From Roseomonas sp. E05 (lineage in GTDB: Bacteria; Pseudomonadota; Alphaproteobacteria; Acetobacterales; Acetobacteraceae): 64,000 nucleotides of DNA. Below the pieces are notes generated by a model. It searched no databases. It had not been told where the DNA came from and saw only the letters and a list, made by a program, of their open reading frames with translations. Shown here piece by piece: positions 25,893 to 34,266 of the stretch (position 1 is its first letter; every line of letters starts with the position of its first letter). The DNA is taken from positions 1 through 64,000 of the forward strand of contig NZ_JASIRT010000013.1 in assembly GCF_030063475.1 (NCBI RefSeq), given 5' to 3'. The position numbers were made by a program, and so were the translations under genes.

Positions 25893-26921
25893 GTGACCAT
25901 GTATGCCTGGGCGGTGGAGGATCCGAGCGGCGTGGCGGCGGCACGGCGGGAGGCCGTCACCCTCGCCGCCGGACAGGGGATGGGTGAGGCCGGACTTGGC
26001 GCCGTTGCGCTGGTGGCGACCGAGATGGCCACCAATTTGGTGAAGCATGCCGGGCGCGGCACGTTGCTGGTGGGTGCCTATGGCAGCCTTGCCGGCGCCG
26101 CGGAGCCGGATGAGGGCGGGATCGAGCTGCTGGCGCTCGATCGCGGACCGGGCATGGCCGATGTCGTGGCCTGCCGGCGGGATGGCTTCTCGACTGCCGG
26201 CAGTGCCGGACAGGGGCTGGGCGCCATCGCGCGGCAATCGGCGCTGTTCGAGATCTTCTCCCGCCCGGGCCAGGGCACGGCGATGCTGGCGCGGATTCCT
26301 CGCCGTGCCCGCCCTGGCCCGGCGCCGGCGCCGGCGGGGCAGGCCGAATGGGGCGCGGTTTCGGTCGCCCTGGCGGGGCAGGAGGTCTGCGGCGACGCCT
26401 GGGGCGTCCGTGCCCTGCCGGACGGGCTGGAAGTGGTGGTGGCGGACGGGCTCGGCCATGGCCCGGCGGCCGCCCAGGCCGCCACGGCGGCGCTCCGCTG
26501 CTTCTTCGGCCTTTCCGGCCGTGGCCCGGCGGCCATGCTGGAGGCGATGCATGGTGAATTGCGCCCCACCCGCGGCGCCGCCGCCGCGATCGCGCGCCTG
26601 CAGGGCATGACGGTCACCTTCGCCGGCCTCGGCAACATCGCCGGGGTGGTGCTTGGCGGCGGCGAGGTGCGGCGCATGGTGTCGATGAACGGCACGCTGG
26701 GGCATGCCGCGCGCCGCTTCCAGGATTTCGCCTGCACCCTGCCGGCGCCGCCGCTGCTGGTGCTGCACTCCGACGGCATTGCCAACGGCTGGCGGCTGGA
26801 GGACTATCCAGGCCTCTCCGTCCTGCATCCCAGCCTGATCGCTGCGGTACTGTACCGTGACTTCGGCCGCGCGCGCGATGACGCTACCGTGCTGGTGGCG
26901 CGATGGGGGGAGCGCCGATGA
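25893..26921 (+). CDS. RsbX-like protein: GHKL ATPase domain fused to SpoIIE/PP2C phosphatase
   Basis: 342 residues. The N-terminal ~135 residues are a second GHKL/anti-sigma-type ATPase fold with N-box ATEMATNLVKHAG, G1 LDRGPGMADV and G2 AGQGLGAIARQ. From about 150 a compact PP2C (SpoIIE) domain follows, with the metal-ligand motif VVADGLGHGP and late SDGI and RDDATVLV motifs. In stressosome loci the phosphatase RsbX dephosphorylates RsbS and RsbR to reset the complex; here it is fused to a kinase-like module. The start is taken as GTG 25893 (agagg 12 bases upstream); ATG 25899 is the alternative. Its stop overlaps the following kinase gene. Confidence 0.82.
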   Translation: MTMYAWAVEDPSGVAAARREAVTLAAGQGMGEAGLGAVALVATEMATNLVKHAGRGTLLVGAYGSLAGAAEPDEGGIELLALDRGPGMADVVACRRDGFSTAGSAGQGLGAIARQSALFEIFSRPGQGTAMLARIPRRARPGPAPAPAGQAEWGAVSVALAGQEVCGDAWGVRALPDGLEVVVADGLGHGPAAAQAATAALRCFFGLSGRGPAAMLEAMHGELRPTRGAAAAIARLQGMTVTFAGLGNIAGVVLGGGEVRRMVSMNGTLGHAARRFQDFACTLPAPPLLVLHSDGIANGWRLEDYPGLSVLHPSLIAAVLYRDFGRARDDATVLVARWGERR

Positions 26922-28657
26922 CCGAGACCCTGCTCTTCACGCTGCCCCTGGAGCGGGAGATGGATGTCGCTGCTGCCCGCCAGTCCGCGCGCCACATCGC
27001 CGAGATGCTCGGCCTGGAGCCGCGCGGCCAGACCCGGATGGCGACCGCCGTCTCGGAGGTGGCGCGTCATGCGGTGCAGCATGGCGGGGGAGAGGCGCGC
27101 CTCCTGCTGCTCGGCGCGCCGCAGCCCGCCTTTTGCGCCGTCATCCGCCACCATGCCCCGTCGCCCGCCCCCCCGTCCGCGCGGCCGGGCGGCCCGCTGA
27201 GTGGCATCGAGGCCGCGCAGCGTCTGGCGGACCTCGTGCATCAGGACGTCCTGCCGGGCGGCGAGCGCCAGATCCGGCTGACGATCCTGCTGCCGCCCCG
27301 CGCGGCGGCGCCGCCGCCCGAGGAGATCATCCGCCGCCTGCGCACGGAGCAGATTGCCGATCCGCATCGGGCGCTGTACGAGCAGAACATCGAGCTGGTC
27401 CGCAGCCTGGACGAGCTGCGCCAGCGCCAGGAGGAGATGGTCCGGCTCAACGCCGAGCTGGAGGACACCAACCGCGGCGTCGTCGCGCTGCATGCGGAGC
27501 TGGACGAGCGCGCCGAGGCGCTGCGCCGGGCCAGCGAGCTGAAGTCGCGCTTCCTCTCCAACATGAGCCACGAGTTCCGCACGCCGCTGAACTCGATCCT
27601 GGCGCTGTCGCGCCTGCTGCTCGAACGCGCCGACGGGCCGCTCACGGCGGAGCAGGAGAAGCAGGTGCAGCTCATGCGCCGCTCGGCCGAGAACCTGATG
27701 GAGATGGTGGACGACCTGCTGGATCTGGCGAAGGTGGAAGCCGGCAAGGTCACGCTGCGGCCGGCCGTGTTCTCGGTGGCGGAGATGTTTGGCGGCCTGC
27801 GCGCCTCGCTGCGGCCGCTGCAGCCGAACGCCGCCGTGGAACTGACCTTCGACGACGCCACCGGCCTGCCGCCGCTCCATGCGGACGAGGGCAAGGTGGC
27901 GCAGATCCTGCGCAACTTCGTCTCCAACGGGCTGAAGTTCACCCAGGCCGGCACGGTGCGCGTCAGCGCCGCGCTGGAGGGCGAGACAATGGTCCTCACC
28001 GTGGCCGACACCGGCATCGGCATCGCGCCCGAGGACCTGGAGCGGGTCTTCGACGAGTTCTCGCAGGTGGAGAGTGCGCAGGTCGCGGGCGGGGGCCGGG
28101 CACGGCACAAGGGCACCGGCCTCGGCCTGCCGCTGTCGCGCCGGCTCGCGGAGCTGCTGGGCGGGCGCATCACGGTGGAGAGCAGGCTCGGGGAGGGCTC
28201 GGTGTTCCGCCTCTGCCTGCCGCTCGGCCTGCCCGTGCAGCCTGACCTGGCATCGCTGGCGCCGGCCGGGGCGGCGTCGGTCCTGGTGATCGACGACGAT
28301 GAAAGCTTCCGCTACGTCTTCCGGCAGTGGATCGGCGAACTCGGCTATCCCGTGATCGAGGCGTCCGGCGGGCGGGAGGGGCTGGCGATGGCGCGCGCCG
28401 CGCTGCCCCGGGCCATCATGCTCGACCTGCGGATGCCGGACTTCGATGGCTTCGCCGTGCTGCGCGGCCTGGCGGAAATGCCGGAGACGCGCGCCATCCC
28501 GGTGGTGATCGCCACCGCCTCGGTGATCGATGCCGGGCTGCAGGCGATGCTGCCGCCGGGAGCGATCCTGCTGCCGAAGGAAAGCCTCGGCCGGGATGCC
28601 ATCGCCCGGGCTCTACGGCGCATCCTGCCGGGAATGGAGGAGGGGGCGCAGGCATGA
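26918..28657 (+). CDS. Hybrid histidine kinase with N-terminal degenerate GHKL domain and C-terminal receiver
   Basis: 579 residues. Residues 1-125 look like an RsbT/anti-sigma-type GHKL fold in which an N-box-like TAVSEVARHAVQHGGG is present but the glycine-rich G1/G2 boxes are eroded. A coiled-coil linker (about 150-205) leads to HisKA with phospho-His218 (MSHEFRTPLNS), HATPase_c with N-box ILRNFVSNGLKF, G1 DTGIGI and G2 KGTGLGLPLSRRL, then a receiver (about 450-570) with acceptor Asp503 (IMLDLRMPD). No membrane helix is present, so it acts in the cytoplasm. ATG 26918 overlaps the phosphatase stop and has ggggag 7 bases upstream. It is a plausible output or partner of released RsbT. Confidence 0.86.
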   Translation: MTETLLFTLPLEREMDVAAARQSARHIAEMLGLEPRGQTRMATAVSEVARHAVQHGGGEARLLLLGAPQPAFCAVIRHHAPSPAPPSARPGGPLSGIEAAQRLADLVHQDVLPGGERQIRLTILLPPRAAAPPPEEIIRRLRTEQIADPHRALYEQNIELVRSLDELRQRQEEMVRLNAELEDTNRGVVALHAELDERAEALRRASELKSRFLSNMSHEFRTPLNSILALSRLLLERADGPLTAEQEKQVQLMRRSAENLMEMVDDLLDLAKVEAGKVTLRPAVFSVAEMFGGLRASLRPLQPNAAVELTFDDATGLPPLHADEGKVAQILRNFVSNGLKFTQAGTVRVSAALEGETMVLTVADTGIGIAPEDLERVFDEFSQVESAQVAGGGRARHKGTGLGLPLSRRLAELLGGRITVESRLGEGSVFRLCLPLGLPVQPDLASLAPAGAASVLVIDDDESFRYVFRQWIGELGYPVIEASGGREGLAMARAALPRAIMLDLRMPDFDGFAVLRGLAEMPETRAIPVVIATASVIDAGLQAMLPPGAILLPKESLGRDAIARALRRILPGMEEGAQA

Positions 28658-30657
28658 GCGAGGCCGGGGCATTGATCCTCAACGTCGATGACGACGAGGC
28701 GGGGCGCTATGCCAAGTCGCGCATCCTGACGCGCGCCGGCCTTCGCGTCGCCGAGGCGGCCACCGGCGCCGAGGCGTTGCGGCAGGTCGCCACGCTGGGC
28801 CCGGCGCTGGTGCTGCTCGACGTCAAGCTGCCCGACATCAGCGGCATCGAGGTCTGCCGCCGCATCAAGCGGGATTATCCGACCGTCCTGGTGCTGCAGA
28901 TCTCCGTGGCGATGATCAGCGGCGCTGACCGGGTGCGCGGGCTGGAGGGGGGCGCGGACTCCTACCTGACCCAGCCCGTGGCGCCGGAGGAGCTGATCGC
29001 GGTGATCCGCGCCCTGTTGCGCATGCAGGCGGCGGAATGGGAGCTGCGGCAGCTCAACGCCACGCTGGAGGCGCGGGTGAGCGAGCGCACCGCCGATCTG
29101 GCCGCCGCCAATGCCCGGCTCGTCGCCGAAATCGCCGAGCGGCAGCGCGCCGAGGCGGTGGCCGAGGCACTGTATCGCCGCACCCCGCTGCCGCTGCACT
29201 GCCTGGACCCCCTGGGCCATCTGCTGATCGTCAGCGACCGCTGGCTGGAGTTCTTCGGCTATGCGGCGCGGCAGGAGGTGATCGGCCGCCACATCACCGA
29301 GTTCATGCCGCCCGCGGCCAGGCTGCGCTTCCGCGAGATCGTCTGGCCGATGGTGCTGGCGGGCGACGGGTTCGACGATGTGGAGCTCCAGCTCTGCCGC
29401 AAGGATGGCAGCGTGGTGGACGTGCTGGTTTCCGTGCGCACCGAGCGCGAGCCCTCCGGGCGCTTCCTGCGCTCCCTGGCGGCGCTGGTGGACGTGACGG
29501 CGCGCAAGCGGGCCGAAGAGGGATTGCGCCAGGCGCAGAAGATGGAGGTGTTCGGCCAGCTTGCCGGCGGCATTGCGCATGACATGAACAATGTGCTGCA
29601 GACCGTGCTCAGCGGCACCCGGATGCTGGGTCTGCAGGCCGAGGAACCGGAGATGGTGCGCCGGCTGTCCGGGCTGGTCTCGGACGCGGCCGAGCGCGGC
29701 GCAGCCATCGCCCGCCGGCTGCTCACCTTCGCCCGGCGCGGCGAGTTGCGGGCCGCGCATCTCGACGTCGCCGCGCTGCTGGAGGATGTGCGGGAGGTGC
29801 TGAGCTACACGCTCGGCGGCCGCACCGAGGTGGTGGTGGAAGCCATGCCGCCGGCGGGCGAGATGATCGTCTTCGCCGACAAGCCGCAGCTGGAGACGGT
29901 GCTGCTGAATCTGGCCATCAACGCCCGCGATGCCATGCCGGAGGGCGGCACCGTGACCCTCGCCGCGAAGGTGGCCCCGCCGCGGGAGGGCGAGCGGCCC
30001 TGCGTGGCGCTGACGGTGCGTGACCATGGCACCGGCATGAGCGCCGCGACGCTGGCCCGCGCCACCGAGCCTTTCTTCACCACCAAGCCGAAGGGCCAGG
30101 GCACCGGCCTCGGCCTCGCGATGGCGCGCAGCTTCGCCGAACAGTCGGCCGGCGAGCTGGTGATCGACACGGTGCTCGGCAGGGGGACGACGGTGACGCT
30201 GTTCCTTCCCCTCAGCGAGGCCGCCGTGGCGGATGCCGCGCCGGCCGCGCCCGCGCTCCCGGCGATGCCCCCGGCGCAGCTGCTGGTGGTGGATGACGAC
30301 CCGCTGGTGCGTTCCGTGCTCGGCGTCGTGTTCGAGCGGCTGGGTCATCGCGCGGAGGTGGTGGAGAACGGGGGGGAGGCGCTGCGCCGGCTGAAGGAAG
30401 GCGCCCCCTGCGACCTGCTGCTGACCGACCTCACCATGCCCGGCCTGAGCGGCATCGAGCTGCTGCGCGAGGCGCGGCGGGAGCGGCCCGGGCTGCCCTG
30501 CATCCTGCTGACGGGCAATCTCGACGAGGAGGCGACACTGGCGGTCAGCGCCCTCTCCGAAGGCGGGCCTTTCGCCGTGCTGCGCAAGCCGATGGCGCCG
30601 GACTCCCTCGGCGCCGCGGTCGGGATGCTGCTGTCCAGCCAGGCCGCGGCAGGCTAG
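28654..30657 (+). CDS. REC-PAS-histidine kinase-REC protein
   Basis: 667 residues: receiver 1 (about 6-125; Asp56 in LLDVKLPD, with Gln-Pro replacing the usual Lys-Pro at YLTQPVAP), a coiled coil (125-170), PAS (about 170-290), HisKA with His309 (GIAHDMNNVLQ), HATPase_c with VLLNLAINARDAMP, DHGTGM and KGQGTGLGLAMARSF, and receiver 2 (about 540-660; Asp592 in LLTDLTMPG). Soluble, with no DNA-binding domain. It starts in the stop of the preceding hybrid kinase (ATGA) and is the last gene of the stressosome operon. Together the two proteins offer a phosphorelay His-Asp-His-Asp downstream of the stressosome; the final effector is not encoded here. Confidence 0.87.
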   Translation: MSEAGALILNVDDDEAGRYAKSRILTRAGLRVAEAATGAEALRQVATLGPALVLLDVKLPDISGIEVCRRIKRDYPTVLVLQISVAMISGADRVRGLEGGADSYLTQPVAPEELIAVIRALLRMQAAEWELRQLNATLEARVSERTADLAAANARLVAEIAERQRAEAVAEALYRRTPLPLHCLDPLGHLLIVSDRWLEFFGYAARQEVIGRHITEFMPPAARLRFREIVWPMVLAGDGFDDVELQLCRKDGSVVDVLVSVRTEREPSGRFLRSLAALVDVTARKRAEEGLRQAQKMEVFGQLAGGIAHDMNNVLQTVLSGTRMLGLQAEEPEMVRRLSGLVSDAAERGAAIARRLLTFARRGELRAAHLDVAALLEDVREVLSYTLGGRTEVVVEAMPPAGEMIVFADKPQLETVLLNLAINARDAMPEGGTVTLAAKVAPPREGERPCVALTVRDHGTGMSAATLARATEPFFTTKPKGQGTGLGLAMARSFAEQSAGELVIDTVLGRGTTVTLFLPLSEAAVADAAPAAPALPAMPPAQLLVVDDDPLVRSVLGVVFERLGHRAEVVENGGEALRRLKEGAPCDLLLTDLTMPGLSGIELLREARRERPGLPCILLTGNLDEEATLAVSALSEGGPFAVLRKPMAPDSLGAAVGMLLSSQAAAG

Positions 30658-31325
30658 CACACCCGCTCGGTGCCTGAGCAGGCCGCGCGCCAGACGCCGG
30701 TGCGGCTTGCCGGTTTCCGCCGCCGCGCGGTGCCACTTGGCGCCCATCATGCGCTCCCCGGCAGGCCTTCGAAGTGATGTCCGGGCATCGGCATTCCCCC
30801 CGCACGCCTCAGGAGAATTCCGGCAGGCTGCGTGCCTGGGCGCGGCCAGGGCCATGGGCGGAAGGGCCATGGGCGGAATCGTCCGGAGCCGTGGCGCAGG
30901 ATGAGGCGCCGGCTGCTTCCTGTCGCGGCGTGCAGGGGCCAGCGGGGGCGCGATAGCCTCTTGCATTTATACTGCATACAGTTCCACAACTTGGGAAAGC
31001 GCGGCTCCGGGGAACGTGGCCGCCGTGGGAGAAGACGCATGCCGGCTCACCACCACCCTCGTTCGACCGCTTCTCCCGGGCCTGTGCCGCGGCGTCGCCG
31101 CGCCGGCATGGTGAGCGGCGCCAGCCGGCCCCTCTCCCGTTCCGCTACATGATGGTCACGCCCTGCCCTGCGGGGCGGGGCGAGGTCCGCACCGCACCCG
31201 GTTGCCGGGTGCGGCGGGGGGTGGGCTGCCGGGCCGCCGGACGCGCGGCGTACCGGGAAGACACCGCCCGATCCGTCGGGGCGCCCCTGCCTTGGGCGTC
31301 CCTCCAAGGAGGAGGAAAGACAAGA
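30658..31325. other. 668-bp intergenic region with no recognised gene; leader of the tct operon
   Basis: Only overlapping low-quality frames occur on both strands. It holds a 15-bp tandem duplication at 30849-30878. An AT-rich segment at 30961-30990 contains tatactgcatacag, a plausible promoter/operator for the tct genes that resembles GntR-family sites. No regulator or RNA gene was recognised. Confidence 0.45.
30849..30878. repeat. Two tandem copies of a 15-bp unit
   Basis: gggccatgggcggaa occurs twice head to tail with no mismatch. The unit length is divisible by three, but no supported reading frame crosses it. Probably a small replication-slippage duplication. Confidence 0.6.
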
Positions 31326-32306
31326 ATGATTTCACGTCGCGCCCTTGCCGGCCTTGCCGGTGCGCTGTCCATGCCCGCCCTGCTGCCCCGCGCCGCGCTG
31401 GCGCAATCCTGGCCCACGCGGCCGGTCACGATGGTCGTTCCCTGGGCGGCGGGCGGCGGGGCGGACACGGTCACGCGCATCTTCGCCACCGGGCTGGAGG
31501 CGGAACTCGGCCAGCCCGTCAACGTCGTCAATCGCACCGGCGGCAACGGCATCGTCGGCCATGCCGCCATCGCCAATGCCTCGCCGGATGGCTACACCAT
31601 CGGCTGCGGCACTTCCGAGCTGGTCAACTTCAAGGTGCTGGGCCAGTCCTCGCTGGGGCCGCAGAACTTCGGCTTGGTCTCGCGCATCGCCGTCATTCCC
31701 GCGGGCGTGACGGTGAAGGCGGAGGGCGAGTGGAAGGACTTCAAGAGCTTCGCCGCGGCGCTGAAGGAAGCACCGAAAGGCAAGTTCACCGGCTCCGGCG
31801 TCTCCACCGGCGGCTCCTGGCATCTCGCCGCCGCCGGCATGGCGAAGGCCATGGGCATGGAGGTGGACACCATCCGCTGGATCCCGAGCCAGGGCGGCGC
31901 CCCGGCGCTGCAGGATCTCGTGGCCGGCGGCATCAGCGTCTTCACCGGCTCGCCGATCGAGGCCAAGCCCCTGGCCGATGCCGGCCAGGTGCGCGTGCTG
32001 GCGGTGATGGCCGACCAGCGCGTGAGTTCCTTCCCCGACGTGCCGACGCTGCGGGAGCTGGGCGTGAACTGGGACTACATGAACTGGTTCGCCCTGGTGA
32101 CACCGCGCGGCCTGCCGGAGCCGGTGCGCAAGCGGCTGATCGAGGCCGCCATGAAGGGCCATGCCCGCCCCGAGGTGCAGAACACCATGAAGCAGCACGG
32201 CATCGTGCCGGTCTGGGAGACCCCGAAGGCCTTCGAGGCCTATATGCAGCAGTTCGCCAAGACCACCTCGGGCCTGCTGAACGAGCTGGGCCTGGCGCGG
32301 GGCTGA
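31326..32306 (+). CDS. tctC: Bug/TctC-family solute-binding protein of a tripartite tricarboxylate transporter
   Basis: 326 residues with a signal peptide ending near ALAQ (residues 23-26), the Bug loop VPWAAGGGADTVTR and NRTGGNGIVGHAAIANA. It captures a carboxylate for the TctAB permease encoded immediately downstream. The start ATG 31326 follows a strong aaggaggagg ribosome-binding site; the 177-bp in-frame extension upstream has none. First gene of the tctCBA-amidohydrolase unit. Confidence 0.9.
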   Translation: MISRRALAGLAGALSMPALLPRAALAQSWPTRPVTMVVPWAAGGGADTVTRIFATGLEAELGQPVNVVNRTGGNGIVGHAAIANASPDGYTIGCGTSELVNFKVLGQSSLGPQNFGLVSRIAVIPAGVTVKAEGEWKDFKSFAAALKEAPKGKFTGSGVSTGGSWHLAAAGMAKAMGMEVDTIRWIPSQGGAPALQDLVAGGISVFTGSPIEAKPLADAGQVRVLAVMADQRVSSFPDVPTLRELGVNWDYMNWFALVTPRGLPEPVRKRLIEAAMKGHARPEVQNTMKQHGIVPVWETPKAFEAYMQQFAKTTSGLLNELGLARG

Positions 32307-32311
32307 GGGCA

Positions 32312-32779
32312 ATGCGGCTGAACGACCGTGCCCTGGGCGTGCTGACGATCGGCCTGGGGCTGCTGCTGTCGGCCACGGCCCTCCGTCTGCCGGGCGTGCC
32401 GGGGCAGGAACTGGGCGCGGGGTTCTTCCCCGCGCTGCTCGGGGCGGCGGCCATCCTGACCGGCCTGCTGCTGGTGCTCACCGGCTGGCGCCAGACGGGC
32501 GAGCCGGTGCTGCGCCTGCCCGGCTGGCTCCACAGCGGCTGGGCGCGCACCAATGTCGCGGTGCTGGTGCTCGCCATCGCGCTGTTCGCCGCCTTCGCCG
32601 AGCAGGTGGGCTTCATCCCCCTCGCCATCGCCATCATGCTGACGGTGCAGCTCCGCATGGGCATCGCGCCGCTGCGCGCCGGCCTGATCGCAGTGCTCGG
32701 GACCATCGGCTTTCATCTTCTCTTCAACGAGGTGCTGCGGGTGCCCCTGCCGCCCGGCGTGCTGGAAGGCTGGGTTTGA
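32312..32779 (+). CDS. tctB: Tripartite tricarboxylate transporter small membrane subunit TctB
   Basis: 155 residues with four membrane helices (about 8-25, 38-60, 80-102, 118-140), the DUF1468/TctB layout, with the typical PGVPGQELGAGFFPALLG first loop. It begins 5 bp after tctC and its TGA overlaps the ATG of tctA (TGATG). Confidence 0.88.
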   Translation: MRLNDRALGVLTIGLGLLLSATALRLPGVPGQELGAGFFPALLGAAAILTGLLLVLTGWRQTGEPVLRLPGWLHSGWARTNVAVLVLAIALFAAFAEQVGFIPLAIAIMLTVQLRMGIAPLRAGLIAVLGTIGFHLLFNEVLRVPLPPGVLEGWV

Positions 32780-34266
32780 TGGACGCGCTGCTCGCCGCCT
32801 TCGGCCATGTCTTCGAGTTCCACACCCTCGGCGTCATCCTGCTCGCCAGCGCGCTCGGCATGGTGATGGGCGCCATTCCCGGCCTGACGGCGGTGATGGG
32901 CACGGCACTGCTGGTGCCCTTCACCTTCTTCATGGAGCCGGTGCCCGCCATCGCCTCGATCGTGGCGCTGACGGCGATGGCGATCTTCGCTGGCGACATC
33001 CCCGCCGCCCTGGTGCGCATCCCCGGCACCCCGGCCTCTGCCGCCTATGCCGACGAGGCCTACAAGCTGACGCAGCAGGGCCAGCCCTGGCGGGGCCTGG
33101 GCATGTGCATGGGCGCCTCCGCCATCGGCGGCATCTTCGGCACCATCGTGCTGATCTTCGCCGCCCCGGCACTGGCGCATTTCGCCACCCGCTTCTCCTC
33201 GCCCGAGTATTTCTGGCTCGGCATCATGGGGCTGACCTGCGCCGCCTTCCTCGCCTCCGGCTCGCCGCTGCGGGGCATGCTGGCGCTGCTGGTCGGGCTC
33301 TTCCTCTCCTGCGTCGGCATCGACATCGCCACCGGCATCACCCGCTTCAGCTTCGGTTCCACCGAGCTGATGGGCGGCGTCGACTTCGTGCCGGCGCTGG
33401 TCGGCTTCTTCGCCATCCCCGAGCTGATCCGGCTGGTGACGGTGAAGGAGACGAAGAAGGCCGTCGTGCCACCCTATGGCAGTCCCTTCCGCGATCTGCT
33501 GCGCGACCTCTGGCAATGGCGCGTGCAGGTGGTGCGCGGCAACATCGTCGGCGTGCTGATCGGCGCGTTGCCGGGCGCGGGGGCCGACATCGCCGCCTGG
33601 ATCTCCTATGCCGTCAGCCGGAAGTTCTCGCGGACGCCGGAGAAGTTCGGCACCGGCCATATCGAGGGCCTGGCCGAGGCCGGCGCCTCCAACAACTCGG
33701 CGCTGGCCGGCGCCTGGGTGCCCACCATCGTCTTCGGCATCCCCGGCGATTCCATCACCGCCATCGTCATCGGCGTGCTGATCCTGAAGGGAATGGAGCC
33801 GGGTCCGGCGATCTTCGTGACGTCGCCCGACCTGATCTACGCCATTTTCATCATCTTCATCCTCGCCAACATCCTGATGGTGCCGCTGGGCTGGGCGGTG
33901 ATCCGCATCGCGCGCCATATCCTGGCCGTGCCGCGCGGGGTGATCGCCGCCTTCATCCTGGTCGCCTGCATCATCGGCTCCTATGCCATCAACAACGCGC
34001 TGTTCGATGTCGGTATGATGCTGGCGATGGGGGCGCTCGGCTGGTTCATGGAGGAGAACGACATCCCCGTCGCGCCCGCGATCCTCGGGCTGGTGCTGGG
34101 CAAGATGGTCGAGTTCAACTTCATCCAGACGCTGATGAAGGGGCAGGGCGATCCGCTCACCCTGGTCTCGCGCCCGATCGCCGCCGTGCTGGCGCTGGCC
34201 GTGGCGCTGATCTGGATAGGAACGGCCTGGAGCGCCTGGGGCCGGAGGCGTGCCCATGCCGCGTGA
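32779..34266 (+). CDS. tctA: Tripartite tricarboxylate transporter large subunit TctA
   Basis: 495 residues with about 12 helices. Family signatures are GAIPGLTAVMGTALLVPFTF, IFAGDIPAALVRIPGTPASA, and the second half's GALPGAGADIAAWISY with GLAEAGASNNSALAGAWVPT and FGIPGDSITAIVIGVL. It forms the transport channel with TctB and is driven by an ion gradient. Start codon overlaps the tctB stop; a TTG three bases earlier is not needed. Confidence 0.93.
   Translation: MDALLAAFGHVFEFHTLGVILLASALGMVMGAIPGLTAVMGTALLVPFTFFMEPVPAIASIVALTAMAIFAGDIPAALVRIPGTPASAAYADEAYKLTQQGQPWRGLGMCMGASAIGGIFGTIVLIFAAPALAHFATRFSSPEYFWLGIMGLTCAAFLASGSPLRGMLALLVGLFLSCVGIDIATGITRFSFGSTELMGGVDFVPALVGFFAIPELIRLVTVKETKKAVVPPYGSPFRDLLRDLWQWRVQVVRGNIVGVLIGALPGAGADIAAWISYAVSRKFSRTPEKFGTGHIEGLAEAGASNNSALAGAWVPTIVFGIPGDSITAIVIGVLILKGMEPGPAIFVTSPDLIYAIFIIFILANILMVPLGWAVIRIARHILAVPRGVIAAFILVACIIGSYAINNALFDVGMMLAMGALGWFMEENDIPVAPAILGLVLGKMVEFNFIQTLMKGQGDPLTLVSRPIAAVLALAVALIWIGTAWSAWGRRRAHAA

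Noticed and set aside
28345-30966. 873-codon open frame antisense to the two-component genes
   Set aside because: Arises from third-position GC bias opposite a real gene; no recognisable domain.
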